Position numbers and translations under genes: made by a program
Notes under the pieces: model-generated
Database searches by the model: none
Seen by the model: the letters and a program-made list of their open reading frames with translations, nothing else
What the model was told of the DNA's origin: nothing
Shown: positions 49,243-59,073 of the stretch, in pieces
Numbering within the stretch: position 1 is the stretch's first letter
How the letters are laid out: each line of letters starts with the position of its first letter
Assembly: GCA_937926105.1 (NCBI GenBank)
Contig: CALANS010000204.1
Span: forward strand, 1-64,000
Source: an uncultured Actinomycetes bacterium
GTDB taxonomy: Bacteria; Actinomycetota; Actinomycetes; Mycobacteriales; Nakamurellaceae
DNA length: 64,000 nt
Direction: 5' to 3'

Positions 49243-50166
49243 GTGTTCCGGTTCCTCATCAGCCGGCTCGCGCAGGCCGTCGTCGTACTGATCGTCCTCT
49301 CCGCGATCATCTTCATTATCTCGCGGCTTAGTGGAAGCCCCGTCGACATCATGCTTCCGCAGGGGGCTACACCGGCCCAGCGGGACGCGCTCATTCACCG
49401 GCTGCAGTTGGATCGTCCTGCGTGGCAGCAATACCTGGCCTTCTTGAAGGATGCGGTGCGCGGCGACTTCGGAGTCTCGTCGCGATTCCACACCGATACG
49501 CTGTCTTTGGTGCTCAGCCGGTTTGGCAATACCGTGCTGCTTGCCCTCAGCGCGATCATCATCGCCATTGTTGTGGGCGTCCCGCTCGGTACATGGGCAG
49601 CGATCCGTGGCGGTCGGGTGGACAGCTACATCTCGACGATCACGGCCTCGGCCCAGGCGATGCCCTCGTTCTGGCTGGCGATCTTGTTGATCCTCGTCTT
49701 CGGTGTGGTCTGGCGCCTGCTGCCGATCTCGCAGTTCCAGTCCTGGTCGGCGCTGATCCTGCCGGCCGTCTCGCTGAGCGTCCTACCGTTCGTCACGATC
49801 ACCCGGGTCACCAGGTCGAGCATCCTCAGCGTCGTGCCGCAGCACTACATCGACACCGCTTATGCGAAGGGTCTTCCCGGCCGTGTCATTGTCGTCAAGC
49901 ATATTCTGCGCAACGCAATGATTCCGATCCTCACGGTGACCGGCCTGATGCTGGGCTCGGCGCTCTCGGGTGCCGTGATCACCGAGACCGTTTTCGCGTG
50001 GCCGGGAATGGGTGCACTTGCGGTGGAGGCGATACAGTCCCGGGATTACTCCGTGGTGCAGTGCATAGCGATGCTGGCAGGCCTGGTGATCATCGTTGTG
50101 AACCTGCTGGTAGATATCAGCTACCGGCTGCTGGACCCCCGTACCCGGATCGCGGCGAGGGAGTAG
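49243..50166 (+). CDS. Dipeptide-type ABC transporter permease (DppB)
   Basis: This 307-residue permease opens with a hydrophobic helix (RFLISRLAQAVVVLIVLSA) right after a GTG at 49243, four bases after the binding-protein stop. It has the EAA loop AKGLPGRVIVVKHILRNAMIP and the YRLLDPRTR tail. It forms the channel with the next gene. Confidence 0.93.
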   Translation: MFRFLISRLAQAVVVLIVLSAIIFIISRLSGSPVDIMLPQGATPAQRDALIHRLQLDRPAWQQYLAFLKDAVRGDFGVSSRFHTDTLSLVLSRFGNTVLLALSAIIIAIVVGVPLGTWAAIRGGRVDSYISTITASAQAMPSFWLAILLILVFGVVWRLLPISQFQSWSALILPAVSLSVLPFVTITRVTRSSILSVVPQHYIDTAYAKGLPGRVIVVKHILRNAMIPILTVTGLMLGSALSGAVITETVFAWPGMGALAVEAIQSRDYSVVQCIAMLAGLVIIVVNLLVDISYRLLDPRTRIAARE

Positions 50167-50171
50167 TAACC

Positions 50172-51014
50172 ATGGCACTGAGGGCGCAGGTGGCCACCGA
50201 GCCGGCGTTGCCGCGGCGACGGCATGTTCGGTTCTGGTTCGGCATCGGAATGCTGGCGATTCTGGTGTGTGCGGCATTACTGTCGTTGCCCTTCAACTCG
50301 GCCGTCTACGGCCAGGACATCACGGCACGCCTGGTAGGGCCGAGCGTGGGTCACCTGTTTGGTACCGACTCGCTGGGCCGGGACGTGCTCGCCCGCACCA
50401 TCGCGGGACTACGTATCTCGCTGGAGATCTCATTGGTCTCAGTGCTGATCGGTTGCGGCTGCGGGCTGTTGATCGGAGCGATCTCCGGCTACTACGGAGG
50501 GGTACTGGACGCGTTGCTGATGCGGGTCACCGATGCCGTCCTGGCAGTTCCGGTGGTGCTGCTGGCAATCTCCGTGATCGCCGTCGTCGGCGGTGGCCTA
50601 GTCAACCTCATCGCGGTCATCGCCCTGACGCAGTGGATGTTGTACGCGCGGACCGCGCGTGGGGAGACCCTCGTGATCAAGCGCGAGCCATATGTCATAG
50701 CGGCTCGGTCGCTCGGTGCCAAGGACTCGCACATTATCGTCACCCATGTACTGCCGCAGTTGTTGCCGACGACCTTGGTACTTGCCACACTCGGAGTGTC
50801 GGAGGCCGTGCTGCTGGAAGCGGGCCTGAGCTTCCTGGGGCTCGGGATACAGCCTCCTGACCCGTCGTTGGGTTCGTTGCTCGCGGAGGGCCAGCAGTAC
50901 ATCGTTCGAGCGCCATGGCTTGCCATCTTCCCGGGGGTTGTCATCTTTCTGGTGGTGCTCGCCATCAACAGCTGTGGTGACGGCTTCCGGACTGTTCTGG
51001 ACCGCAAGCGATGA
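50172..51014 (+). CDS. Dipeptide-type ABC transporter permease (DppC)
   Basis: This 280-residue permease has the FGTDSLGRDVLARTIAG motif, six predicted helices, an EAA loop ending RSLGAKDSHIIVTHVLPQ, and SFLGLGIQPPDPSLG at the C-terminal end. The ATG at 50172 lies five bases after the DppB stop. It belongs to the same importer. Confidence 0.93.
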   Translation: MALRAQVATEPALPRRRHVRFWFGIGMLAILVCAALLSLPFNSAVYGQDITARLVGPSVGHLFGTDSLGRDVLARTIAGLRISLEISLVSVLIGCGCGLLIGAISGYYGGVLDALLMRVTDAVLAVPVVLLAISVIAVVGGGLVNLIAVIALTQWMLYARTARGETLVIKREPYVIAARSLGAKDSHIIVTHVLPQLLPTTLVLATLGVSEAVLLEAGLSFLGLGIQPPDPSLGSLLAEGQQYIVRAPWLAIFPGVVIFLVVLAINSCGDGFRTVLDRKR

Positions 51015-51032
51015 CGGCGGGGGCGGTGTGTC

Positions 51033-52007
51033 ATGGCGCTTGATGTCGAGGATCTTCGGGTTTCGTTCGCCACTCGATCGGGGTGGCTGCGTGCCGTGGA
51101 CGGGGTGAGCTTCAGCGTCGGTAGCGGTGAGACGCTGGTCATCGTCGGCGAGTCTGGCTGCGGGAAGAGTGCGACCGTGCGAAGCCTGATGGGGCTTGCC
51201 AAGGGTGCCCACGTCACCGGCACCGCCCGGCTGGGAGCCGTGGACCTGCTCGACCCACGGGCATCGAGTAGGGTTCGTGGGTCGCGGATCTCCATGGTCT
51301 TCCAGGATCCGATGACCACCCTCAATCCCGTCCTGCGGATCGGCGAGCAACTCGCCGAAACCATGGTTCATCACCGCGTGGCGGGCCGGGTAGCGGCACG
51401 GCGGCGCTCGTTGGACCTCCTGGACGAGGTGCGGATCCGTGACCCGCGACGGGTGGCCCGCAGTTATCCTCACCAACTGTCCGGTGGCATGCGGCAGCGG
51501 GTCGTCATCGCCATGGCGTTGGCGTGCGGCCCCGAGATTATTTTGGCGGACGAACCAACCACCGCGCTCGATGTGACGGTGCAGGCGCAGATCCTGGATC
51601 TGCTGTTGACGGTTCAGCAACGTCACAGCACGGGGCTGGTCCTGATCACCCACGACATGGGCATCGCGCGGGTCACTGCTACCAAGGTGATCGTGATGTA
51701 CGCGGGCCAGGTGGTCGAGAGCGGGACCGCCGCGCAGGTCCTGCAGAGTCCAGGCCACCCGTACACGGCGGCGCTCATGCAATGCCTACCGCGCATGCAT
51801 GGCCCGGACCCGCGGCATCGACGGCTGCGGACCATCACCGGCAGCCCTCCGAATCTGGCGACCGAACCCGAAGGCTGCCGGTTCGCAGCGCGATGCCCGC
51901 TGGGTGCCGTCGGGGACCGCTGTTTCGATGCGCGTGAACCGATTGCGCTGCGGGAGTTGGCCGAGGGGCATCTGGTGCGCACGCTGCACGGGCAAGACGA
52001 TGACTAG
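51033..52007 (+). CDS. Dipeptide-type ABC transporter ATPase (DppD)
   Basis: This 324-residue ATPase has [14 protein letters not shown] (Walker A), [22 protein letters not shown] (Walker B) and the terminal oligopeptide cysteine motif [16 protein letters not shown]. It couples ATP hydrolysis to import with the DppF-type ATPase that overlaps it by 8 bases. The start at 51033 is an ATG after GCGGTGTGTC. Confidence 0.94.
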   Translation: MALDVEDLRVSFATRSGWLRAVDGVSFSVGSGETLVIVGESGCGKSATVRSLMGLAKGAHVTGTARLGAVDLLDPRASSRVRGSRISMVFQDPMTTLNPVLRIGEQLAETMVHHRVAGRVAARRRSLDLLDEVRIRDPRRVARSYPHQLSGGMRQRVVIAMALACGPEIILADEPTTALDVTVQAQILDLLLTVQQRHSTGLVLITHDMGIARVTATKVIVMYAGQVVESGTAAQVLQSPGHPYTAALMQCLPRMHGPDPRHRRLRTITGSPPNLATEPEGCRFAARCPLGAVGDRCFDAREPIALRELAEGHLVRTLHGQDDD

Positions 52008-52824
52008 CAGGCCCGGATCGATGCCGCACGCCGGGCCGGGCGCAGGGGTGGATACTCTGCTCGACGTCCGGAATCTGTGCAAATCGTTCGCATCGCAAGC
52101 GGGCACCGTACACGCGGTTCGGGACGTGAGTTTCCGGATCGCCCGCGGGCAAACCCTCGGCCTTGTCGGCGAATCCGGCTCGGGGAAATCAACGACCGGC
52201 AGGTGCGTATTGCATCTGACGCCGCCGACATCGGGCGAGGTCGTGATGGGCGGCCAGCCGCTGGGCGGGCTGGGACGGGCTGACCTGCGCCGGTTTCGGA
52301 CTCGGATGCAGATGATCTTCCAGGATCCGTATGCCTCACTGAACCCTCGGATGTCCATCCTGGAATGCGTGCGGGAGCCACTGAAGATCCATCGGCGTGG
52401 AACGACCCCGGAGCAACTCTCGCGCGCCGCCGAGCTACTCGACCTGGTGGGTATAGCGCAACGCGACGTCGACAAGTCGCCCGGTCGATTCTCCGGAGGG
52501 CAGCTCCAACGAGTCGGCATCGCCCGGGCGGTCGCACTGCAACCGGACTTGATCGTTTGCGACGAGCCGGTGTCTGCGCTGGACGTGTCTATCCAGGCAC
52601 AAGTGCTGAACCTCCTCAAGGATCTGCAGGATGAGTTCGCGTTGACCTACCTGTTCATCTCGCACGATCTGGCGGTGATCCGGGACATGTGCGATCAGGT
52701 GTGCGTCATGCGCGGTGGAAGCATCGTGGAGTCGGGAGCCACCGGCGATGTTCTTGCCGCACCGCAGCAGGAGTACACACAGGAGCTGGTGTCGGCGGCA
52801 GTGCGGCTCGACAAAGAGGCCTGA
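52000..52824 (+). CDS. Dipeptide-type ABC transporter ATPase (DppF)
   Basis: This 274-residue ATPase has GESGSGKSTTGRCVL, FSGGQLQRVG and IVCDEPVSALDVS, the ATPase core of the DppF/OppF type. Its C terminus is short and lacks the extended oligopeptide motif. The ATG at 52000 overlaps the end of DppD. It closes the operon of five transport genes. A 72-base gap separates it from the convergent aldolase gene. Confidence 0.94.
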   Translation: MTSRPGSMPHAGPGAGVDTLLDVRNLCKSFASQAGTVHAVRDVSFRIARGQTLGLVGESGSGKSTTGRCVLHLTPPTSGEVVMGGQPLGGLGRADLRRFRTRMQMIFQDPYASLNPRMSILECVREPLKIHRRGTTPEQLSRAAELLDLVGIAQRDVDKSPGRFSGGQLQRVGIARAVALQPDLIVCDEPVSALDVSIQAQVLNLLKDLQDEFALTYLFISHDLAVIRDMCDQVCVMRGGSIVESGATGDVLAAPQQEYTQELVSAAVRLDKEA

Positions 52825-52896
52825 ATCATTTGCCGCCGCCAGGTTTCCGGGTGACCGACCTCAGCTCGGGCATGCATCCGTGGCTGCCCCGGGGCG

Positions 52897-53931
52897 TTAC
52901 CGCCGCAGTGTCGCGATGGTGCGCTGCGCGGCGAGTTCGACGTCCTTCGTCGTAATGCCGAGGTGCGGCACGGCCCGCACCAGCGATTCCGACCGGCCGG
53001 CGGACCACAGCACGTCACTGCTCGCCAGCAATCCCCGAGCCTGCGCACCGGCCAGTCCGAGGGGCGCGACGTCCAGCAGGACGAAGTTGGTCGCCCGCGG
53101 ATGCTCGACCACGGCAAGCCCGGCGTCCCGTAGGCGGGTCCGCAGCAGTGCTGCGTTGGCGTGATCGTCGGCCAGGCGCTCGACATGATGGCGCAGCGCG
53201 TAGCGAGCGGCGGCCGCCAGCACCCCCGACTGGCGCAGCGAACCACCGATCATTTGCCGCACCATCGGAGCATCCGCGAGCTGCTCCCGGCTCCCCGCCA
53301 GAACGGCGCCGGCCGGGCAACCCAGTCCCTTGGAAAAGCACAAGGTGATGCTCGACGCGCCCCGGACCAGGCGGGCGGGAGGCACGTGATGGAAGACCGC
53401 GGCGTTGAACAGGCGCGACCCGTCGACGTGCACCGCGACTCGGCTGTCCGTCGCGAAGGCGAGCAGAGCGTCCAGGCGATCCAGCGGCCAGGCCGTGCTT
53501 CCGGACGTGTTGTGCGTGTTCTCGATGGAGATCACGGCCGTGCGTCTGATGTTTTCCGAGTTCCGCGCGATCATCACCTCCGCGACGCGGGCCACATCCA
53601 GTACGCCGTCGGGTGTTGCTATCCCACGGGTGATCGCGCCGGAAAGGTGCGCCGCGCCGCCTCCCTCATACCGAAGGATGTGGCTGTACTCGTCGGCGAT
53701 GACCTCCTCGCCGCGCCCTACCTGGCACATCAGCGCGATTTGGTTCGCCATCGTGGCGCTGGGGAGGAAGAGGGCGAAGTCGACACCGAGTAGTTCGCCG
53801 ATCTCCTCCTGCAGCGCGTTGGTCTCGTAGTCTTCGTGCTCCTGATCATCACCGAGTCGGGCGGCGGCCATGGCCGAGAGCATCCCCGGTGTGGGTAGCG
53901 TCTTCGTGTCCGACCTGAGGTCGATCGACAT
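52897..53931 (-). CDS. ltaE: Low-specificity threonine aldolase-like PLP enzyme
   Basis: This 344-residue enzyme of the beta-eliminating lyase family cleaves beta-hydroxy amino acids such as threonine to glycine and an aldehyde. It has DLRSDTKTLPTPGM at the N terminus, SIENTHNTSGS, VHVDGSRLFNAAV and the PLP Lys in CFSKGLGCPAGAVLAG, all typical of threonine aldolase. The ATG at 53931 fits better than one two codons earlier because AAAGGAG needs six bases of spacing. It is convergent with the dipeptide operon. It could use amino acids released from imported dipeptides. Confidence 0.93.
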   Translation of the reverse strand: MSIDLRSDTKTLPTPGMLSAMAAARLGDDQEHEDYETNALQEEIGELLGVDFALFLPSATMANQIALMCQVGRGEEVIADEYSHILRYEGGGAAHLSGAITRGIATPDGVLDVARVAEVMIARNSENIRRTAVISIENTHNTSGSTAWPLDRLDALLAFATDSRVAVHVDGSRLFNAAVFHHVPPARLVRGASSITLCFSKGLGCPAGAVLAGSREQLADAPMVRQMIGGSLRQSGVLAAAARYALRHHVERLADDHANAALLRTRLRDAGLAVVEHPRATNFVLLDVAPLGLAGAQARGLLASSDVLWSAGRSESLVRAVPHLGITTKDVELAAQRTIATLRR

Positions 53932-53937
53932 GGGCAT

Positions 53938-54577
53938 CTCCTTTTTCGATGCAGCCAGGGCTCGCGTCGGTCACCGGCCCGCAGGGCACGTCGCTGGCCG
54001 GGGAACTCCGGTCCCGCCTCCCGGCTGGCACGGCACGACGGCGGGCCCGGTTCACTGTCGGGACGATGTCCGATCGAAGCCCGCCACGCACGCGCACCGG
54101 ATCGGGACCGGATGGGCACGCACTTCCCGTTGTCCTTGTCACCCGCGCGCCGCGCGCCAGGTTCCGCTGCGCCGTTGCTGGTGCGAACAACCAGCCGTTC
54201 TCCGGAACCATCGAGACGGCGGTGCAGAGGCATCACTGCCGGCGTCCGGGCCGCCCCCCGAACATTTACCGACGAGCAGTATGCAGCTGGCCGCCATCGA
54301 CCCGGAAACGGTTCGTGGGCTTGGCATGCAAGGTCCTCATGCTTGAGTCGGAGACATCGGGTGTTCAGCCACACTAGACACTCGGCACGCCGGATGTCAA
54401 TGGCTCGCGACGGCCGTCAGGGCGTATCGACGCCGACGTATTCTCGGTTCTTGGTGCGGTGTTCGGCGCGAGGATCGTGTCGCAAACCCAGTGCTCACGA
54501 CCAGATGATGCCGACTCGCCGGGCGGGCCAAGAGTGCCCCACGCGCTCTCAGACTCGGCCGAGGGCACGAAGATCGG
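53938..54577. other. 640-base gap without a recognisable gene
   Basis: Both strands have open frames, but they lack family resemblance and the GC-rich codon pattern. On minus, TTGACA (complement of 54395-54400), 18 bases and TAGTGT (complement of 54371-54376) could start the aldolase transcript with a leader of about 440 bases. No stable hairpin was recognised. A decayed gene cannot be excluded. Confidence 0.4.
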
Positions 54578-56170
54578 TCAAGCGGTGACGGTTCCGTCCT
54601 CCGTCGGCGATTGATCCTGCACCTGGATCGGCAGCACCGGGCCGCGGCCGCCACCGTCGGAACGTGCGTCGCCGGAACCCCCGTCGCCGCTCGATTCCGC
54701 CGTTGCGCCGCGACCGCCGAGGCGGGCCAGCAGGGCGGGGATGTCCACCCCGGTCAGGTCGCTGCCCAACTGCAGGCCCTGTGCCACGTTGGAGGCGACC
54801 GACTTGCCCAGCGCTCCGGCCCCGTCCGAGGAGATCACCGTCATCTTGTCCACCGCGGACAGCGGTGCCGCCGCCGCCTGCACGATCCCCGGCAGCACCT
54901 TGACCAGCAGATCCAACACGGCCGCCTCGCCGTAGGAGGCGAACGAGTCGGACCGTTTCTGCATCGCCTCGGCCTCCGCCTGGCCCTTGGCCAGGATCGC
55001 TGCCGCCTCCGCGGTGCCCTCCCGCTCGACCGCGTCCGCGATTGCCTGCCGGCGCTGCCTTTCCGCCTCACCCTTCTTTGCGCCTTCGATGGCCTCCGCG
55101 TCGGCCAGCGCCGAGCGCCGTGCCTTCTCGCCCTCGCCGACCAGCCGGGACTGCTCCGCCGACGCCTGCGCGGCCAGGATGGAGGCCTGCCGGTCGGCTT
55201 CCGCCTTGGCGATGGCGGCGTTCTTGTTGGCCTCGGCGATCTGCTCCACCCGGTACCGCTCGGCGTCGGCGGGCTTGCGCACCTCGGTGTCCAGTTGCCG
55301 CTCCTTGAGCGCCGCGTTCCGCTCGGCCACCTTCTCCTGCTCGGAGAGCACCTTCTGGTCCTGCGCCGCCTGGGACAGGGGGCCTGCCGCGGCCGCCTGC
55401 GCCTTGGCGGCGTCGATCTCGGCGCTGATCTCCGCCTGCTTGAGGGCGAGCTGCCGACCGGAGACCGCGATGGCCTCCTCGGCCAGCAGCCGCTCTTGCT
55501 CGGCTGCCTGCCGTGCCTTTGCCTCGGCGATCGCCGCCTCCTTGATCACCCGCGCCGCCTCCGGCCGGCCCAGATCCTCCAGGTAGCTGCCCTCGGCCTG
55601 GATGTCCTGCAGCTGGAAGGTGTCCAGCACCAGACCCTGCCCGGTCAGCGAGGTCTCGGCCTCCTCGGCGACCGCGGAGGCGAACGCTGCACGGTCCCGG
55701 ATGATCTCTTCGATGGTCAGCCGGCCCACGATCGAGCGCAGCGCACCGGCCAGCACCTCCGATGTGAACACGTCGATGCCCTGCTGCTGGTTCAAGAACC
55801 GTTGGGCCGCGGCCCGGATCGAGGTCTCGTTGCCGCCGACCTTGACGATCGCCACACCCTCCAGGTCACACTTGACGCCCTGCAACGACACGGCACCGCG
55901 GATGCCGACCGGGATGCGGCGGCTGGATAGGTCGATCACGTGCAGCTTTTGCACGACCGGTAGCACGAACACGCTGGCGCCCATCACCACCTTCTGCCCG
56001 GACAGGTCGGTGGACATCGATCCGTCGGCGGCGGCGATGGACCGGCCGCGCCGTCCGGTCACCAGGAACGCCTGGTTCGGGCCGGCCACCTTGATCCGGG
56101 ACAAGATCAGCAGCACCAGCAGTACCACGAGGACGACGACGCCGATGATGGCGATGATCACGGGGCTCAT
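54578..56170 (-). CDS. floT: Flotillin-like SPFH domain protein
   Basis: This 530-residue membrane scaffold protein has an N-terminal helix (PVIIAIIGVVVLVVLLVLLILS), an SPFH/band 7 domain, then a long Ala/Glu-rich coiled coil from about residue 210 to 390 with many AEAKAR and QAEAEA stretches, and a Gly/Asp-rich tail. Flotillins organise ordered membrane domains. The NfeD-like gene 12 bases upstream on the same strand is its typical partner. The ATG at 56170 starts directly before the helix. Confidence 0.93.
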   Translation of the reverse strand: MSPVIIAIIGVVVLVVLLVLLILSRIKVAGPNQAFLVTGRRGRSIAAADGSMSTDLSGQKVVMGASVFVLPVVQKLHVIDLSSRRIPVGIRGAVSLQGVKCDLEGVAIVKVGGNETSIRAAAQRFLNQQQGIDVFTSEVLAGALRSIVGRLTIEEIIRDRAAFASAVAEEAETSLTGQGLVLDTFQLQDIQAEGSYLEDLGRPEAARVIKEAAIAEAKARQAAEQERLLAEEAIAVSGRQLALKQAEISAEIDAAKAQAAAAGPLSQAAQDQKVLSEQEKVAERNAALKERQLDTEVRKPADAERYRVEQIAEANKNAAIAKAEADRQASILAAQASAEQSRLVGEGEKARRSALADAEAIEGAKKGEAERQRRQAIADAVEREGTAEAAAILAKGQAEAEAMQKRSDSFASYGEAAVLDLLVKVLPGIVQAAAAPLSAVDKMTVISSDGAGALGKSVASNVAQGLQLGSDLTGVDIPALLARLGGRGATAESSGDGGSGDARSDGGGRGPVLPIQVQDQSPTEDGTVTA

Positions 56171-56182
56171 GCGTTGCCTGCC

Positions 56183-56725
56183 TTACTGGTCCGCGGGGTT
56201 CCGGTCGGCGGTGGAGACGACCTCCACCGAGGTGGCGCTCGGGGTATCGGTGACGAAGATCGGGGTACCGGCCGGGATCGGGGCGTCGGCGCGTGCGGCG
56301 TACTTGATCCACTGGCCGGCCAGGTGCAGCCGGACCTCGCCATATCCGGCCGCCGGAATGGCGGTGACGACGGTGCCGGTCGCTCCCAGCACGTCGGATT
56401 GGGTTATCGTCCGGTCCGTCGACATGTGCATGAGCGCCGCGGACATCCGCAGCGCGCCCCAGGCGAGCGGCAACGCGCCCAGCACGCCGACGGCGGCGCT
56501 GATCACCACGCGCAGCACCGTGGGCAGGGCGTCGGGCAGCAGAGCTGCCGGGATGGCACCGACGAAACCGGCCCCGCCGACGAAGGCCGCGATCGCCGGC
56601 AATGAGAACGGGCCGTCGGCGTCCGGGTGGCCGAAGTCGGCGACCTCGCCGACCAGCAGGGCGACCAGCAGCAGCGCAACGCCGACCCCGCCGATGACCA
56701 GGAAGGTCAGCGTCGTGGCGTCCAT
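56183..56725 (-). CDS. NfeD-like membrane protein
   Basis: This 180-residue protein has three or four predicted membrane helices (LTFLVIGGVGVALLLVALLVG and others) and a C-terminal OB-fold-like domain (SDVLGATGTVVTAI, VRLHLAGQWIKYAARA, TPIFVTD) as in NfeD-family proteins. The ATG at 56725 is chosen over an in-frame start ten codons earlier because it directly precedes the first helix. It is first in a two-gene operon with the flotillin and probably acts with it at the membrane. Confidence 0.88.
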   Translation of the reverse strand: MDATTLTFLVIGGVGVALLLVALLVGEVADFGHPDADGPFSLPAIAAFVGGAGFVGAIPAALLPDALPTVLRVVISAAVGVLGALPLAWGALRMSAALMHMSTDRTITQSDVLGATGTVVTAIPAAGYGEVRLHLAGQWIKYAARADAPIPAGTPIFVTDTPSATSVEVVSTADRNPADQ

Positions 56726-56947
56726 GGCGTCGCACCCCCGATCCGGTGTTGCCACCGTGCCTATCGGGTGCGCGCGCGTGGGCCGGCCGGCCCGTGATGG
56801 GTCCGCAGGGTCGGGCCGGCGTCACCCAGGGCCGCTCACGGTGCGCCCGCCCCATCGGGCACCTGCCGGTTCGTGCCGGCCGACCATGCCTGCACGCACA
56901 GTCCCGGCTAGCGTGCAGACCATGCGAGTGCGCATCCGGCCTGGGAC

Positions 56948-58072
56948 ATGAACGTCGCGACGTTGCTGCCCCGATTGCGCGCCAGCCGTACGCGCATCCT
57001 GGACGATGTCGCCACCCTGGTGACCTGCGAGTCCCCGTCGGACGACCTGGCAGCGACCTCCGCCTGTGCCGAGCTGGTCGGCGAGATCGGCCGGGAACTG
57101 ATCGGCGTCACGGCACAGACGCACGACATCGATGGCCGCCGACACCTGGTGTGGCGCTGCGGAGGACCCACCTCCGTGCTGCTGGTGGGTCACTGCGACA
57201 CCGTGTGGCCGCTGGGAACCCTGGCCCGCTGGCCGTTCTCGGTGGATGGCGATCGGGCCACCGGCCCCGGCGTCTTTGATATGAAGGCCGGCCTGGCGCA
57301 GATGTTCCACGCCCTGGCTGCGTTGGACGACCTGACCGGTGTGACGATCCTGGTGACCACCGACGAGGAACTCGGCTCGCCCAGTTCGCGGGCGCTGATC
57401 GAAACCGAGGCCGCCGGCGCCCGTGCGGCGTTGATCCTGGAGGCCAGCGCCGCCGGTGCCATCAAAGTCGCGCGCAAGGGCGTGTCGCTGTACCGGCTGA
57501 CCGCGCACGGCACCGCATCCCACGCCGGGCTGGAGCCGGAGGCCGGGGTCAACGCCAGTATCGAAATCGCCCACCAGGTCCTGGCCGTCGCTGCCCTGGG
57601 CGACAGCGGTACCGGCACCACCGTCACCCCCACCGTGTTGCACGGCGGCCGCACCACCAACACCGTGCCCGACAGCGCAGAGGTCGCCGTTGACTCGCGG
57701 GCGGCCAGCCGTGCCGAGCAGTTGCGGGTGGATGATGCCTTGCGCGCGCTGCGCCCGGTGCTGCCGGGCGCCCGGCTGGAACTGGTCGGTGGCATCAATC
57801 GGCCACCGTTGGATCGTGGGGCGTCGGCCGGCCTGTTCACGCTGGCCGCGGCGCAGGCGGAGAGGCTTGGTCTGACACCGCCGGGCGCCGCGTCGGTCGG
57901 TGGCGCCTCGGACGGTAACTTCACCGCCGGCGTGGGCACCCCGACGCTGGATGGTCTGGGCGCCGTCGGTGATCACGCGCACGCCGAGGGGGAATGGGCC
58001 AGCGTCTCGGCCATGCCGGACCGGGCCGCGCTGCTGGCCGCGCTGGTCGATGCGGTGCGAGTGGGATCGTGA
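56948..58072 (+). CDS. M20 family metallopeptidase (carboxypeptidase G2/ArgE-like)
   Basis: This 374-residue zinc hydrolase has VGHCDTVWP, the bridging Asp in GVFDMKAG, TTDEELGSP with catalytic and metal Glu, a dimerisation insert, and the final metal His in GAVGDHAHAEGEW. The family removes an N-acyl group or C-terminal glutamate. With the following GNAT and N-acylamino-acid racemase genes, the role as N-succinyl-L-amino-acid desuccinylase is a good inference. It is 107 bases upstream of the GNAT gene with a GC-rich hairpin between. The start ATG at 56948 is preceded by CGGCCTGGGAC. Confidence 0.92.
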   Translation: MNVATLLPRLRASRTRILDDVATLVTCESPSDDLAATSACAELVGEIGRELIGVTAQTHDIDGRRHLVWRCGGPTSVLLVGHCDTVWPLGTLARWPFSVDGDRATGPGVFDMKAGLAQMFHALAALDDLTGVTILVTTDEELGSPSSRALIETEAAGARAALILEASAAGAIKVARKGVSLYRLTAHGTASHAGLEPEAGVNASIEIAHQVLAVAALGDSGTGTTVTPTVLHGGRTTNTVPDSAEVAVDSRAASRAEQLRVDDALRALRPVLPGARLELVGGINRPPLDRGASAGLFTLAAAQAERLGLTPPGAASVGGASDGNFTAGVGTPTLDGLGAVGDHAHAEGEWASVSAMPDRAALLAALVDAVRVGS

Positions 58073-58089
58073 TGTGCTCCCGGTGGGAT

Positions 58090-58107
58090 CCCCGGGTGGT
58101 GCCGGGG
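58090..58107 (+). other. GC-rich hairpin between M20 and GNAT genes
   Basis: CCCCGG and CCGGGG form a 6-bp perfect stem around GTGGTG. It lacks a U tract and may modulate or weakly terminate the transcript between the two genes. Confidence 0.35.
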
Positions 58108-58179
58108 GACGAAGCACGACCGGCAGGATCGGCAGCGGCGACGATGTGACGATGCCGCTATGGCGGCAGGCTGAATCCC

Positions 58180-59073
58180 GTGAGCAGCAGTGTGACCGAG
58201 GGCGGCAGCGGTGTCACCGTTACCGCTGGAACGACCGTCGGTGCGGACGACGGCCGACTGGCGGAGGCCGCCGGCCCGGCCGAGGCTCTGGCGGCCGACG
58301 CGGCGGCCGAGCATGGCGTCCAGGTCCGAACGCTCGATGATCCCTCCGAACATCGCGTCGCAGCCGCTGTGCTGCAACGGATATGGTCCTACCCGGAGGG
58401 TGTCCCGATGCCTCCCGAGATGCTGCGTGCCTTTGCCTACACCGGGAACTACGTCGGCGCAGCCTACGACGGTGCGCAGATGGTCGGCGTGGCGACCGCA
58501 TTTCGTACCAACCACAATGCGCTGCACTCGCACATTGCGGGTGTACTGCCCTCACACCAGGGCCGCTCGATCGGCTATGTGCTCAAGCTGCATCAGCGCG
58601 CGTGGGCGCTGCGACGTGGGATTGGCCATATCGGCTGGACGTTCGACCCGCTGATCCGCCGCAACGCGCACTTCAACCTGATCAAGCTCGGCGCCGGTGT
58701 CGCGGATTACCTCGCCGATTTCTACGGAGGCATGACGGACCGCATCAACGCGGGCGACCACAGCGATCGGCTGCTGGTGGAATGGGACCTGCTGGGCCCG
58801 GTTCCCGGCGCTCCGGTCGAACCCGGCCCGGGGGCCGTCGCGGTCCTGCGGGTGGGTCCCGATGGCGGGCCGGTGGTGCAGCGTGGTTCCGACACGGACC
58901 GGGTGCTGATGCTGCCGCCGGACGCCGAGGCCTTGCGCGACGCAGACCCCGTGCTGTCCAGCCGGTGGCGAGCGGCGCTCCGATCCGTGCTCACCGACGC
59001 CCTGAGCGACGGGCATCGCATCGTGGGGCTGGATGTCGGCAGCGCCTACGTCACCCGGAAGGAATTGCCGTGA
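58180..59073 (+). CDS. Predicted GNAT-superfamily acyltransferase (COG3375-like)
   Basis: This 297-residue protein has a GNAT-like acyltransferase domain: GAAYDGAQMVGVATAF, SHIAGVLPSHQGRSIGYVLKLHQR (acyl-CoA loop), and GHIGWTFDPLIRRNAHFNLIKLGA. A C-terminal part of about 120 residues has no clear relation. In the Geobacillus kaustophilus D-to-L amino acid route, a GNAT-type succinyltransferase works with the racemase and a desuccinylase. The overlap with the racemase gene (GTGA at 59070-59073) and the M20 gene upstream support that role. The start GTG at 58180 is the first near the domain. Confidence 0.88.
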   Translation: MSSSVTEGGSGVTVTAGTTVGADDGRLAEAAGPAEALAADAAAEHGVQVRTLDDPSEHRVAAAVLQRIWSYPEGVPMPPEMLRAFAYTGNYVGAAYDGAQMVGVATAFRTNHNALHSHIAGVLPSHQGRSIGYVLKLHQRAWALRRGIGHIGWTFDPLIRRNAHFNLIKLGAGVADYLADFYGGMTDRINAGDHSDRLLVEWDLLGPVPGAPVEPGPGAVAVLRVGPDGGPVVQRGSDTDRVLMLPPDAEALRDADPVLSSRWRAALRSVLTDALSDGHRIVGLDVGSAYVTRKELP

